A stretch of DNA of 64,000 bases from Leucogyrophana mollusca (lineage: Eukaryota > Basidiomycota > Agaricomycetes > Boletales): the NCBI GenBank assembly GCA_021014945.1, contig MU266438.1:25934-89933 (forward strand), given 5' to 3'. A program made the position numbers and the translations under genes. This document shows, piece by piece, positions 34,152-47,200 of this stretch; the first letter of the stretch is position 1; every line of letters starts with the position of its first letter. The notes under the pieces were generated by a model that did not search any database, was not told the origin of the DNA, and worked only from the letters and a program-made list of their open reading frames with translations.

Positions 34152-36845
34152 ATGGCCCAACTAGCAGACGAGCAGTTCGATATCATTTTCGCTGGAGGTG
34201 CGATCCACACCCAGAACCTCTGTAGTTTTCTAACGTATGTTCTATTAGGGGGAACGGCTGCATGTGTAGTGGCCGGTCGGCTGGCTGCTGCAGATCCTTC
34301 GTTGAGGATACTGGTATTGGAGGCGGGGAAACACACCCGTGATCAGGATGCACACATACAACCATTCCGGTTCATTTCCCATCTAGCTCCAACTAGCACG
34401 ACTGTCACTTTCAATATCTCCAACCCAAGCAAGCACCTGCGCGGACGTGCAGCGATCGTTCCCTCTGGACGATGTGTTGGAGGAGGCTCTAGCGTAAACT
34501 GTCAGTTTGCGAGAACAGTCTATTGAAGTTGCCGGTCTAACTCTTTGTTCTAGTCGCCGCGTACACCCGTGCTTCTCCATCCGATTATGATGACTGGGAA
34601 ACAATTTACAGAAATCCGGGGTGGGGTTCAAAGGATCTCATCCCACTCTTCAAGAAGGTATGCTTCTGACATGATTTCAGAAGTGTAGACTTAAACGATG
34701 GTTTTGTGGCGTCAGACTGAAACGTACCAAGTCCTCCCTGACCAGGTTAACCACGGGTACTCTGGGCCTCTCAAGGTCTCACGTGGCGGCATACAATCGA
34801 ACGTCGGAAAGGAGTTCTTAGAAGTCGCTAAGCAGTACGACCCAGAGCGTGAGGTTGGCGGGGACGTTGCCGATTTGATAAAGTGTAATGTGTATGGTGT
34901 GAGTGCAATCTTTCGCGGCATATCCCTCATTGCTTAGACCGCCAATCTGCATGGGCATAGCCTTGTGCAAAGTAAGGAAACATGGATCTCGTCTACCACT
35001 ACCCGTCATTGATATGTTTGATAGATGGATTGATGGAGAGAGCGGAAGACGCTCGGACGCAGCTCATCACTTCATATATAACCAGCGAGAGAACATCAAC
35101 TTGCAGGTTCTCGATGGCAAGCGCGTGAAGCGAGTAGTAATCGAGTGGGTACCCCCGCAACTCCCATCGCCCATTCCTTTTGTTGATCTGAGCCTACCTG
35201 AAAAGGAATGGTCGAGCAGTAGGCGTAGAGTATGTTATCGACACGTTATCTTGTCCCGGGACCGAGCAGTCTTTATCCTTTGCGCGAGCCTCCCGGCTTG
35301 TTGTTGTCTCTGCGGGTGCCTTCGGGTCACCCGGGATCTTGGAAAGGTCGGGAATCGGTGCCAGTGCCATCTTGAAGCAGCATGGTGTAGAGGAGATCGT
35401 CGATCTTCCTGGAGTCGGCGAGAACTATCAAGGTACGTTAGACATACAACTTCTACTTATCGAACTGAATATCCTGACCTTCGTCAAGACCACAACGTAT
35501 CATTTGTCCCTTACCTGGCCTCCGATCAAGCAGAAACACTGGACCCGTTGTTCCGCGGGGACCAGGAGGCGCTTGCGAGTACGTGTTACTTCTGTTGGTC
35601 TTTTCTCATTGACCACTGTCGCCATTCCAGCGTCCTTCCAACAATGGGCGAAAGATGGTAAAGGTCCGGTGGCACAAAAGTTTGTTACGATTCTCCTTGC
35701 CTGGCAATTCCTTACATATTTCTACAGCGGTGTAGATGCAGCGTTGAGACTGCGCCCCAATTCCGATGAACTCAACGAGCTAGGACCTAGTTTCCAGGAC
35801 AGATGGCAGACTTTCTTTGCGAACAAACCCGACAAGGCTATCGCGGCTGTCGCCCCAATCGCAGCGTTTGTCAACTGCCGAGGCTGGTTAACAAACATAC
35901 TAACTGAAGTGAAATTTGCCACAGGTTTTTGGGCGATTTCTCCGCTGCCCCACCTCGCAATTATCTCTCGGCGTGTTACTTTACGGTATGCGTTTCTTAT
36001 AGTTTGACTGGTTGCCTGTGCAGATAACCCTCGCGTCAGTTTTACCCTGCATCTACCGGCAGCGTACATATCAAATCCGGGAATGACGCGAACGCAGCGC
36101 CAGATTTCACGGCAGGGTTTCTTTCAGAGTGCGCGCCCTTCATAATGCTTCCATATCGCATCGCTGACCGCCTGAAAGTCCCTCGGACCTAGCGCCCCTC
36201 AGACTTGGGTACAAGAAAACGCGAGAGCTCCTTCGTCGCATGCCCGTCTACAGGGGAGAGTACATCCCTTCCCACCCACCATTCACGGATGGAAGTGCAG
36301 CGAAGTGCGGTGAAGCCTGTGGCCCAGTTGCCATTTCGGCGCCGGACATTACCTATTCACCTGAGGATGATGAAGTCATTGATAACTTCCACCGCGATGT
36401 TGGTAAGTCACTCTAGCTGTAGCTATGGTTGGATATCACCTCACCACCCAGCACAGTCCAAACTGCATGGCACTCGGTACGGAAGGCCTTGCTACTTGTC
36501 CACCAGGCTCCTCTCACCCTTTCCATCCGAACAGTTGGGCACATGCGCCATGAAGCCTCGTGAAGAGGGCGGAGTCGTCGATCATTACCTCAACGTATAC
36601 GGCGTAGAAGGGCTCAAAGTCGCAGGTACGCCGATAGCCAAGCTCGCCGATCCGTAACACTCACATAGCTTTTAGACTTGTCTATTGCCCCGTCTAACGT
36701 TGGTGCAGTAAGTGGATAGGTCATGTCTACCACTTGCGGATAGCTGACTGGTCTCAACTAGAATACGTATTCCACGGCTTTGGTCGTTGGGGAAAAGGCG
36801 GCGGTTATTATTGCCAAAGAGCTGGGAATTAAGGGTGTCGTTTGA
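34152..36845 (+). CDS. GMC oxidoreductase, alcohol (methanol) oxidase type, copy 1
   Basis: Seventeen exons join in frame to 606 residues: 34152-34197, 34249-34500, 34554-34657, 34716-34898, 34961-34971, 35025-35144, 35206-35432, 35489-35578, 35631-35679, 35728-35865, 35925-35985, 36040-36128, 36179-36402, 36457-36476, 36535-36625, 36676-36707, 36762-36845. The FAD-binding motif (FAGGGTAACVVAGRL) spans the first junction. GMC signature 1 (GRCVGGGSSVNF) and signature 2 (GAFGSPGILERSGIG) follow. The catalytic His is in AWHSLGTCAM, and the second active-site Asn is in the SNVGANTY block. Alcohol oxidases of this subfamily oxidise short primary alcohols with release of hydrogen peroxide. They are linked to lignin and pectin methanol metabolism in wood and litter fungi. 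No N-terminal signal peptide is seen. A paralogue lies at 58196-60880. Confidence 0.93.
34961..34971 (+). other. 11-nt microexon of GMC oxidase copy 1
   Basis: CCTTGTGCAAA sits between introns 34899-34960 and 34972-35024. It encodes Pro-Cys-Ala plus two bases of Lys in the segment leading to KWIDGESGRRSD. Without it the frame breaks. The paralogue has an 11-nt exon at the same place. Confidence 0.75.
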
Positions 36846-37396
36846 CTTGATATCAAGATGTTACCCCGCTTCATGTGGAACTACTGCAACGAAACAGTCG
36901 GCGTCGCGAAGGATGGCCTCGCTTGCATACCATGAAGGAGGCCATTTGGGAGCCGCCTGGGTTGCATAAATTAAATGTACTATTTTCAAGATTGAAATCA
37001 AACAGACTTGTCTGCATACCCCCTCTCTCCCGAGGTACTAGTAGTGAGCGCTTGAGCGCTTGAGCCTCAGTGCACATACGATCGGCAGTCAAATTATTTC
37101 CACTGGTAGTTGAAGAGACAGCTATACCTAGCCTAGCTACAACCGAAACGTCGTCAAGGATTAGAGATAAAAGGGGTGGTGTGTAGAAGTGGAGAACGCT
37201 ACCTTCACAGGTACCATTCAGTAATGCCCTGAATGCAAGAAGAATATGTGTGTACAATGTGCAGGGGGGAACAAGGTCAGATGAGCACAACCCAGAGATG
37301 TCGGGGGCTGGGTGATTATGTAGGGCCAACACGGTCGATGATCAAACGAGGGAGATAGAAAAGAAAGGTATAAACACAAGTATCGAATATAAGATC

Positions 37397-40300
37397 CTAA
37401 GAGTCCCTGAAACTTGCCCCTGGGTCTAAAGGTCCCAACGGTCCGTACTTCTCACTCGGTCGTCCGTAGTTTCGTTGATCTATGGTATGCACAGGGGTCG
37501 TGGGGGACATAGGCGAGAATGTGGAGGGTGCGGTCTCCGATGATGCCGACCGTGACATTGGAGCGTATCCCATCAGGTGCTGCTGAGACGGATTATCCGA
37601 CAGCTGGTACCGGGCAGCGAAGGAGGCTGACTGCGGCGTCCGTGACTGGTGGCCCGGCTCATCGTCAAATCCCGACTCCAACATCGCCTCCAGCTCAGCC
37701 CCTCCAAGCGTGGTTGCGTTGTTCGTCGAAGTTGCTGGTGTGAACAGACCGACAGGAGGAGGGGGGTATTGGCTATTGTTCTCGTTGTAGCCTCCAATTT
37801 GTGGGCCCCAATGATCGTCGTCTGACGAAGCAACAGAGAGCGTGTCTGAGCCGTCGTACTGGCTCCGTATGTCTCCGCGCACGCCCAAAAGGTCGTTCTC
37901 GCTTGCGACGTAGCCTGCGGGGTGGAGACGCTCGAAATCTCGCCGACGTCGCTCCTCACGCTTGAGCTTCCGTAGGCGTGACCGTTCCCAATCTTCCCAC
38001 CGACGTAATGGCACGGATGAACCATCGAAAACGCCTGCCCCTGCACCATGGCCCTTGTCCTTGGCTTCACCCTCCACCTTCCTATAAGTTGCAGTGCGTT
38101 AGTACTGTATCCCACGGAACGACATAAACTAGCGCTGACCTCGTTTCTCCCCACGAGAAGTCATCAAAGTGCCAGAACGCATATACAGGCAACACAAAGT
38201 TCCATACCGGAAGGGCGGCAAGGTATATCAACATCCAGAACACATACACGATCTTCCGCGTCGTGATAAGGATCAAGATCGCAGGCAAGCCGAGTACAGA
38301 AACAAGTAGCATGAGTGGTATGGCCTCCTCGAATGTCTTCGGCGGTTCCAGGACCATGCCCACGATCAACATATAGGTGAGTGAAATGGCGATGGGTAGA
38401 ACAACGGTGCCGAGTAGATCCATGAATACAACAAACTGCATGCTGAAACAAAATGTCCCACAGAGGTTGCGAACAAGAACGAGCTCCATGAGATTGTGGA
38501 TTGTCGAGTTGATCCAACGGCGCCGTTGCGATAAAAGAACAGAAAATGTGTCAGGAACAACAGTGCGACATCTGGCTTGGGGAAGGAACATCATCTTGCG
38601 GTTGGGGAATGTTCGGAGGAGAATGGTAGTCAAGAATCGGTCTTCGCCAAGGAGAAGAAGGTTCTTCTGGTGGAGGGTTGTGACCTCCGTCTGGCTGTAC
38701 TCTCGCACAATCTCTGGTTTGATAATAAGCGGCACCCAGTCGTCGCCAGTCGTCTTCCGGGCCTTCAGCCGAAACATGGAGAAACAACCCGGAAGGCAAG
38801 AGACACCTCCAAACACCGACTCGAACGCCTTGGCAAGATGATGGGAAATAAAGTACTCGAAGACTTGTATCGCTGTTACCCACGACTGCCGCTTGTTGGC
38901 TATCCGCGTCTCGCCGCAAACTCCCATGATGAGCTGATCGTGATGCATACAGTTCACCAGGTACTTCAGAGAGTCTGGGAAAACCTTGGTGTCGGCATCA
39001 ACCTGTACCAACGCGTCAGGCGTCCAGGAAACAGTCACAACGGAAACATTTCATGAACGCACCATTAAGCAAACCTCGAAGAAATCAGGTGTCACACCCA
39101 TGAGCACGTGAATCTTACGGAAGAGATCGAAGTCGAGGGGCGTCATTCGGTCGTTGTAGGTGACGCGCGAGAAGAAGTTCATAAGAATGAGCTGACTGTC
39201 GCGCTTACCGCGATTGCCGGGCTTCTTCTCGGTGGCAGCCTCCGCTTCCGTTCCACATTTGACAATGATCACGGTTGGGGTTCGACGACCAGCAACGGCT
39301 GAACAGACGAAATTAGCTCACAATAACGAAAACGGTATTCAGACGAAGCTCACTATAATGGCCAGCATAAACCATGGCTCGATTTTCGCGCTTGTTTCCA
39401 GACCCAATGGCGAAATAGCTCATCGGCATAGGGTTCCCGAACCGCGGGTCTGCGTCTAAAAGACTAACACAGATGTCCGGTGTACTTCTCTTCTCTCCAG
39501 CACCCGTTATCATGCCGTCAGCCACCACGAAAAGAAGCTTCCGCTGATCAGAGTACGTAGTCTGCGATATCGAGTCCAATGTTGATCGCAAGGAGTCTTC
39601 GCCTTCCGAATAGCAAGTCACCAGACACACTGCGAAAAGCTCGGCGCCGATCTGCGCAAGGCTCATGACTGGGGGTGCATCCGGACTGATCAGTGTCATA
39701 CTGGATGACGATGTGAGAGAGCGAGGGTTCCCCATCGGCTTGTTGAGCTTTTTGGGACCTGGTGGACCTGCCCAAGGGGCTGTGCCTGTCCGGTTATCAA
39801 TGGAGATGTTTGCACCCTCGGGAAGAACAGCAGGGCTGATAGCTGAGCGGTCCAGATGCATGGTATCTGGAGGACCCGCAAGTCTCTCCGAGAGAAACCA
39901 ATTGAATACACACGCCATGGCGAACCGGACAAAAACAAGCGTGAGGATGACAATGAGACCGACATATAGGAAGAGTGATGATACGAAGCAGCCTGGGGTG
40001 ATCTTGGCGATGTTCCCGGCGTAATACCGCTGGGAAAGGCACGGAACTGCCGTTTGGATGTCTGCGCGGTTGTAAAATAGACGAGTGCCGTCTTTACCGT
40101 TGGCACCATCCTGGAGGATGGTGCGAATCGCTAGGTCGACGTTGTCGCTGGGGATAGGATTTGGATGGAGGGTCATATAGGGACTCATGTTGAGAACGGC
40201 GCCGTCAATAACAAAGTAATTAGGCAGGGCTGCCACCTGGTCCCAGTCGTACCCAAGGAGGAGGGAAGTCATTGTTATATCGAGCGAAGTGAATGTCGAG

Positions 40301-40986
40301 GATGAGTTGAGAGGGCCAAGGGGGCATTTGACAGTAGAGCTACAGGGAGGGTCAACTGCAACACGGAAGGCCAGGCCTTGGCAGGCTGGAAATTGAGACG
40401 CGCTGCGTGTAAAATACGGGGTGATGTCCTGGCCAGGCTCCTGTTCCGTCAATTGATCTAGGTTAACACCAGCGGGGCTCTTTGCTGCGGTCACGTTAAA
40501 CAGGACACCCTGTACACTGAGCGTGTTCGACACCGACCCGAGGGTAGAGTACCGAGCGGGGTTCATGTTTGATGTCTGCGGGCAGAGAACCTTCTGTGTA
40601 CCGACGGTGATGAAGCCTACGCACAGGCATAAAACGCAAATGATCAGACAGAGCGCCATTTTCTCTCTCCAGGCCTGGATCATTCCCTTGTCCTTTAACC
40701 CGCCAACAGAACTTAGGAGAAAGGAAGGGGCCCAGAAAGTGACGACCTGAGCGAAAATGCGCCAAACATCGAAGCCCGAATTGACGGATCCGACAGGTAT
40801 TGAGCCTGACGCGGAAGGGGTGAGAGTCGATGGGGGGTTTATGAGTGGTACTGGAGCAACACCGCGTTCCGGACGAGTGAGAGTTTTAGCGCGGCGAATA
40901 GTAGTTCCCGATGATAATGGAGGTCGTGTCGTTGGGACTGGGACATCAGCTCCACCATACTTTGATGAAGCGAAATGGGCTGCCAT
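37397..40986 (-). CDS. Class IV chitin synthase
   Basis: Four exons (39354-40986, 39063-39298, 38140-39002, 37397-38081) give 1,138 residues. The N-terminal part has two membrane segments ([13 protein letters not shown] region and [16 protein letters not shown]), an extracellular-type domain rich in Cys and N-glycosylation sites, and another membrane helix ([18 protein letters not shown]). The catalytic GT2 core shows [45 protein letters not shown] and the processivity motif [10 protein letters not shown]. Three or more C-terminal membrane helices follow ([19 protein letters not shown] and on). The last exon is a cytosolic Ser/Pro-rich tail with a basic [15 protein letters not shown] helix. 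Class IV enzymes (yeast Chs3 type) make most wall chitin, at the plasma membrane. Its 3' end faces the GMC gene, 551 bp apart. Confidence 0.96.
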
Positions 40987-41386
40987 GGGACCTGCTCTTC
41001 ACAAAGACAGATATGAGCACCTTTACAAGATGCTATAGATCACTGTACTGAAACAAAGAGCGGTTAGAAAAGACAGAAGAGTAAAAAGAAAGACGAAGAG
41101 CGGGAGGAGCAGCCAGCTGGAATTGACACTGAGGGAAAGATGAGAGAGCGGTGGCAACGGAATCGAGAGGCTTTGTTTACCAAACATCCGTACACTCCAA
41201 GATCTCAACAATTCTACAATACAATAATAGGCTACTATCGGTAGTACGCTAATAAGTAGCCTAACCTTGAAGCTATGCCTATTGTCGACCATAACATTCT
41301 CTGATCATCATTCTATCACACTGCTTCGTCCAGAGACCACGTATCAACCCTGAAGACCTTCGTCCACTCCAAAAAATATCTCAATC

Positions 41387-43579
41387 ATGTCTTCGACCCT
41401 GGTGGAGGCCATGCCCCCACCCCCGCCGGGTCAATTTCTCGTCAGAGACGCCTATTCTGTGCCACGCGCGTCAGTGCCAGCGGGGCCTCCAAGGCATCTA
41501 CTTCACCACCCAAATGTCGTTCAAGAACCGTGGGTAGTACAGGTGAGCCATTCAAGTGCGTTCTCTGGCTGCGATCGCCAACCCTCTCTGGCCAGCTCGC
41601 GCACCTCGCGTCCCAGCATCATTTAAGCGAATATAATCGCATGAAATACGGACACCAGGGTGCGCCATTTTGATAGTCGGAGCGCAATGTATTCTTATCC
41701 ACGCCCCAGGCTGTCCCGTCGCCTACGCGCCTTTATCGGTTCACGTGCCAGACTTGGTGCGCGAGTTGCGCGACCGCCAGGCGAAGTACACAGAACAAAC
41801 TCTCTGGTGGCCCTGCGCGATGTCAAAGGACACCATTGATCAGGTCCCTGTCCTTCCCGCGATCGAACAGCGCCAAGCACTCGGGACAGATGAGCCCGAG
41901 CTTTCTCACCCAGATCTCCAGCAAGAACTGTCTGCCGCTATTTCAGAGCCTCTCTCAAGCATACCACAGCCACCTAGCCCAATCGATCCAGCCCTCCAGA
42001 TGAAAACTTCGGAGACGCATCCCATAAAGTGAGCTTACTACTCTTTGATACATCAGTTCTCAGCTCATCGCGTCCTACTCGCCCTCAGTATATCCACCAT
42101 TATACCCCCAGAATCAACTGTTACAATATCATCGCATCTTTCCCAGTGTAGCAAACCTTCCCCAGTCATGTTCGATATTCCTCTTGCATATTCCCTCGAC
42201 AGGATCACCGGATACTTGCAACTCTTCCCTTCATTACCCCCAATGCCCAGTCGCTCGCTTCCCCCGTTACCTCCCCCAGTTCCACTTCGGAGGCCCTTTG
42301 CACGGCCGCAATCCCGCCATACTATCAGCGAAGCTCTGCAAGCGGCCATCAGCAGCAGACTGGTCGCCACACCGCCTGTCCCCCCAAGCCTTTCCAGAGC
42401 CTTATCACTCAAGAATGCCATTTCCAAAACGCGTCCCCTCGATGACCGAAAATTGGTGGTGACTGAGAATACCCCCAAACCAACGATACCCAGGCAATTC
42501 CTCGGAGATCCAAGTATCTCGAATAGAGCCTCGTCTGCGCCGCCGGATGGTGTTCTGTCGTCTGTTTTGGATCCGACACCTTCCAGCCGACTTGGAGCCG
42601 TTAATATATCATGGATCTTGACTGAGGAACGGTATGTATATTTCTTTACCTAGTATGTCACACTCGATATAATTTGTCCTGGCAGACAATCTTCCCCCCA
42701 GCTATCCCCTCCAAGAAACTCTATGAAACTCAGAGCCGCGACGGCCTCGCCATATCCTCAACACCCGCGTCGCACTGTCACCAAATCGCGCCCATTTAAA
42801 CTAGGCAATCTTCTATTATCGTCATGTCCCGGAAAGAAAGGTGAGAGTAGATGCAACCCGGCTACAGAGGACCTGGTTCTTATTGACTGCATATAGTGCG
42901 CCTCAGCGGGCCTGTTAAGGGGCGAGGTACAGTGTGCAGGGATCTCAGCCTCGATCTGCAGCGGATAAAGGATCTCGGTGTTCGCTGCGTCGTATGGTAA
43001 GCACTCTGAGGCCAGTGTTGCCCATGTGATTGACCGCATTTACGAAGCTGCCTGGACGATGAAGAGTTACAGTTCCTCGGCGTGTCGTGGCCCGATTACT
43101 ACCAAGCAGCCCATCGAATCGACCTCGACGTCTTGCGGTCGGTGTATTCCAAGAGGATACCATTTTCGCCTATTGAAAACCTTTCTTGCAGGATACCCCT
43201 GCCCGAGGGCCTCACGCCATTGACGCCTGAATCACTAGATGCTCATCTGAAGCGACTCATCGATGATTATACCCTTCATGGCCTTCCCATTCTCGTGCAC
43301 TGTCGCGGTGGGGTCGGGCGCGCCGGGCTCGTCGCATGCTGCTGGATGCTGAAGCTTGGTTTATGTGGCTGGATCGAGACGGATGTTGGCGGCGGTACAA
43401 CAGGTTCTGCCGCCGTTCGCCACGACACTGTACTCCTCATCGAACGGGCGATCGCGGTCGTCAGGAGGAGAAGGAGCGTCAAGGCCATTGAGACGCTTGA
43501 ACAGGTGAAGTTTTTGGCGGACTATGTGGAGTACCTGAGGAGAGGTGGGGTCGAAGGGATGGCGATGGACGGTGTATAG
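41387..43579 (+). CDS. CDKN3-like dual-specificity phosphatase with long N-terminal region
   Basis: The 3' exons are firm: 42089-42631, 42686-42840, 42897-42996, 43048-43137, 43192-43579. They end in a phosphatase domain related to CDK inhibitor 3. The order is DLSLDLQRIKDLGVRCVVC, DDEELQFLGVSWPDYYQ, then LPILVHCRGGVGRAGLVACC, where HCRGGVGR is the HCX5R catalytic loop. The first segment (upstream exon ending at 42028) is Pro/Ser-rich. The start near 41387 (MSSTLVEAMPPPPPG) is probable, but the first junction does not keep frame in any splice I tried, so a 5' exon border is wrong or missing. CDKN3 removes the activating phosphate of CDKs, and the long disordered N-terminus is not part of the animal protein. 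Confidence 0.82.
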
Positions 43580-44217
43580 GACCCGTTGGTGGCTTTTATT
43601 GTAAGTATTTATGATAATACCCTCAAGCTATCGTTGTGCTTTCGCTGTTTTCTTGGTCTGTATGATGGGCTATCCCCTTGTTTATGTGTTCGGCTGTCCG
43701 CGCTCGGAGACTCCGGGGAATTGCCGGATTAAACCATATTGACCGCCACAGAATCTTTCGTCCTGAAAGTATTCAACATTTTATTTTCTTCTCGTGATGT
43801 ATGGTGGGGACTTTATACACTCTAGTTGCCTGGTGCCATCTCCATGTCACGGTGAACGCTCACCAAGCGACAGCTCACTCTTCAGCTTTACAGCCATCCA
43901 ATGCGACACGAGTGTGATTGGTGTACAGATCTGGGATAGGTAGGCCGGTTGCCTTGACTAGCTACTCATACCCATTGCGTCCCATTGGGCAACTGTTGGG
44001 CCACATTGAGCCTTGGAGTCGACTTCGTTGACATAAAACGATATCATTGGTTCTTCCGCCACAAGTCAGATGCTCCACGACTCAGACTTCTGTGTTGGGA
44101 CGGCCACCATCTGCTGTTATCCGTAGTCGTCTGTCTTTCAAATACTCTCCAGTGGTATACAATATCAAGCAAAATCCGAGTTGTAAATTCTCCCAACACG
44201 AGTCTGTAACAACCAGG
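43580..44217. promoter_or_regulatory. Intergenic region with promoter of the following gene
   Basis: There is no gene in this 638-bp gap between two genes in the same direction. An open frame entering the next gene from 44047 has no protein-like composition and is taken as 5' UTR. Confidence 0.5.
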
Positions 44218-47200
44218 ATGGCTGACAATCTCTATGCAGGCAAAATGTCACCGATGAGCATCATGCTGAGCTCGCTCGGGGTCGAGTTGTATGACCTTCC
44301 TCCGTCTAAGCGGAAGGCAAAGCTCTCTGCGTTCTGGCTGGCCCTTGCCCCCGAGCAACGCATCTTGCTTCAGGACGAGATAAACCCCAAGTCGTCTGAG
44401 ATTCCTTTCGGATTCACTCCCCACGATGGTGCCTATCTGCTTCGAACATCAAAATCGCTTGCTTGGGCTTTCGAGGTGCTCAAGGCGACCTCTCATAAAG
44501 AAATCATCGTGGCCGCGATCAAGGTCATCTCGTTCACTTGGATGGATAATCCCTCTGTCCTAGCGGCAGCGATAGGAGGTGATGAGGTAGAAGGCATCGT
44601 ACAGCTCATAAACACCACCATGCCCCAATATTCTACTAGCCTATTCTTCCGATATCTCAGCAGATCACCTTTGACAGTTCCTCACTCCCGGCTCGTTGAT
44701 GGGATTCTCACCTCCATATTCCCTTTCCTTTCCACGGGTTCACCCACACCCATCACTCGCTATGCACGTGTTGCGCTTTCCTCCCTCTTCGTCGCAGCAT
44801 CGCGACCTGTGTTGCTCTCTATCATCCGCCAGTGCGCTGCGCAATGGTTCGATCATGCCACGTGGCGACATCTTGCGATACGACGCCCAGAAGTTGTGGG
44901 AGATATTCTTTTAGAATACATCGGCGCTCCCCGACTAAGCACAGATATATCACTCGAAATCGGAGTCGAGCACCCAAAACAGCTTTTTTCGATCTTGGAT
45001 ATCGTGATCAAACAGCCCAATAGCGCGGCGTTTGCTACCGCCTTCCTATCTCAGTACGCATCGTATGCAACAGACAACCTTGCCAATCACGACGCTCGCT
45101 TGAAATCCGGCGATTATCCTACGTTGAAATCCCTTGCCAAACATGTCGCTTTCCTTCTTCGCAGGCGCACGGATCCAAATAATGTCTGTAGCATTGCTAT
45201 CTCGCAATGCAAAGTGTTTGCAAAGATCTGCGCTGCTTATGGCGTGGATGAATGGAGTTGGTCCATGGCCCAGCCTCTTATCGACATTGCGGTCGACGAA
45301 TTTGGGAGATCGCCGGACGAGTGGCTGCTCGTGTCCGCTGGTGATGCGTCCTCTCTTGCTGACACAGCTTCTCCTACGGGATATTTGCTGAACCTCTTGA
45401 AACATCTGGCGTACGACGACAAAACCGTGTATGAAGAGTATAGGCCTTGGAAATATCTTCGGCGACTACCTCGACCAGGTCGCTTCCCATTCCTAAACTT
45501 TTTGCATATCGCTAAGACCGGGGAGGACTTACTCCGTGTCCCTCCTACTCCCTCACTAGTCCCGAAGTGCTCGCCAAACAACTTTGAGTTACTCCACCCT
45601 GAACACATGCCGATACTGTTGGACGTGGGGACTAAATCGAGAGACAAATTCTTTGGATCCTCTCCCCCCGATCGCGCCGGGATTTCATTCAATGTGGACC
45701 TTGGTTCGTTGTGGTGTTTTCAAGCTGCGGATCTGCGCGCCCCCGGAGCTACTGCTGCAGGACTGCGTGCCATGCAAACTGGAGCTACACGTACCGCATT
45801 TCGCCTCTCTGGGATGAGTGTAGGCCACCGCGACGAAGAAACCGAGAGAGATGTCGAGGAGCTGAAGAAACAAGCATCTCGTAGCAAAGATTGGCATTCA
45901 GATTTCGTCTGCGCCGCACTATCGATAGGCATTATGTCCCAGTCACCATCTCTCTTCGTCGACACACTCTCATGGACAGTCAATCGGTATGCAAAGGACC
46001 CACACATGTCCCCGAAGTTGCACAGCTGGATCATGAACCTCGGAAACGATAACCTTATCAGGTTCATTGCCGGCCCTTCAGGTCTATTTGCATGCAAAAG
46101 GACTCGAGGCATGCTTGACGCAGTTACTCTTCGTGCATGGTGCGAAATAACCAACCGAGCTATCGCTATCTCGATGAGTCTGCTGCGCGTCTGGATCAGT
46201 GAACCGGACCACCAGGTCAATATTAACTACGAGTATGGGACATTTAAGACGTTCCTGATCAGGGTAATCAAGGAACGCTTTGGTGCGTGAAGTCTGATGC
46301 GCGGGTTCAAATATTAATGTCACATATCTAGCCCTCATCGGCGTTCTCTATCCCACCCTTTTCGACAACTTGAGTGAACTCCAGCAGGTCTTCCTCGTCC
46401 CCCTGATCGAATATTGGATGCAATGGGAGCATCTGAGAATCGTCGAACACCCCAAGCTTCTTCGTTTCAACTCCATCTTCAACGTTCCTTGTCTCATCGA
46501 AGAATTCAGCGAGGAATTAAAAGTAGACCGCCACATCCTCCCTAGCATTATCCCTTTCATTGAATCCATTGGACAAGAGCGCGAGACACTATATCTTGCA
46601 CACCGCTCAAGTTTTCCCGAACCAGACGAGTCGCTTATCAATGGTAGGGAAGCAGAGCTCTTGGGAGACGAAAGAAGCTCTAGGCACTTCTTGCCTTTTG
46701 GGCTTGAGATCAACCGGCCGTCCAGATCTTCGCAGGGTGTTTTAGTCGCTTCGGGCCCCCTTTGGGACTATGTTGAAGGAGTGGTTTTCAAAGGTGCCCA
46801 CACCTCCCTCCACGAGCAAACAGACAGATTCGATTGGCACCCATCCCAATTTTCAAGTGCCTTGCGAACATTCTTCGAGTTATTTCCGGGAACCGGTGGA
46901 TCGAAGGCACGTGCCCTACTGTTGGCTTACAGTCAGGGCCACCATGCTTGTGGAATGGCGACGGCATTGATATTACGATCATCGTCAATACAGCCCCTGC
47001 TGTGGCGGGACGAGGAGCTTTGTCAATACATGGCATCGTTCTTGCCCCAGTATCCCGCAGACAACGCTCCTCACGGTGACTTCGACCCACTGGCTCTCAT
47101 GCCTTCGGCCGTACGCTCGAAGCTGGAGGTGACAAGCCAGCTTATTGTGCTCAGAAATGTCAATTTGAGCGAGAAGGACCTGTTTCTGATCCTGTTTCCA

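Noticed and set aside
34152..36845. GMC copy 1 looked like a pseudogene because many frames break
   Set aside because: All breaks coincide with GT-AG introns, and 17 exons close to exactly 607 codons with every signature intact.
38377..40109. Long plus-strand open frames opposite the chitin synthase
   Set aside because: They are antisense shadows of strongly conserved coding sequence and lack independent features.
44047..44217. Upstream extension of the 1,725-residue protein
   Set aside because: Its composition is unlike the rest, it begins at an ordinary UTR-like stretch, and the Met at 44218 has a better context.
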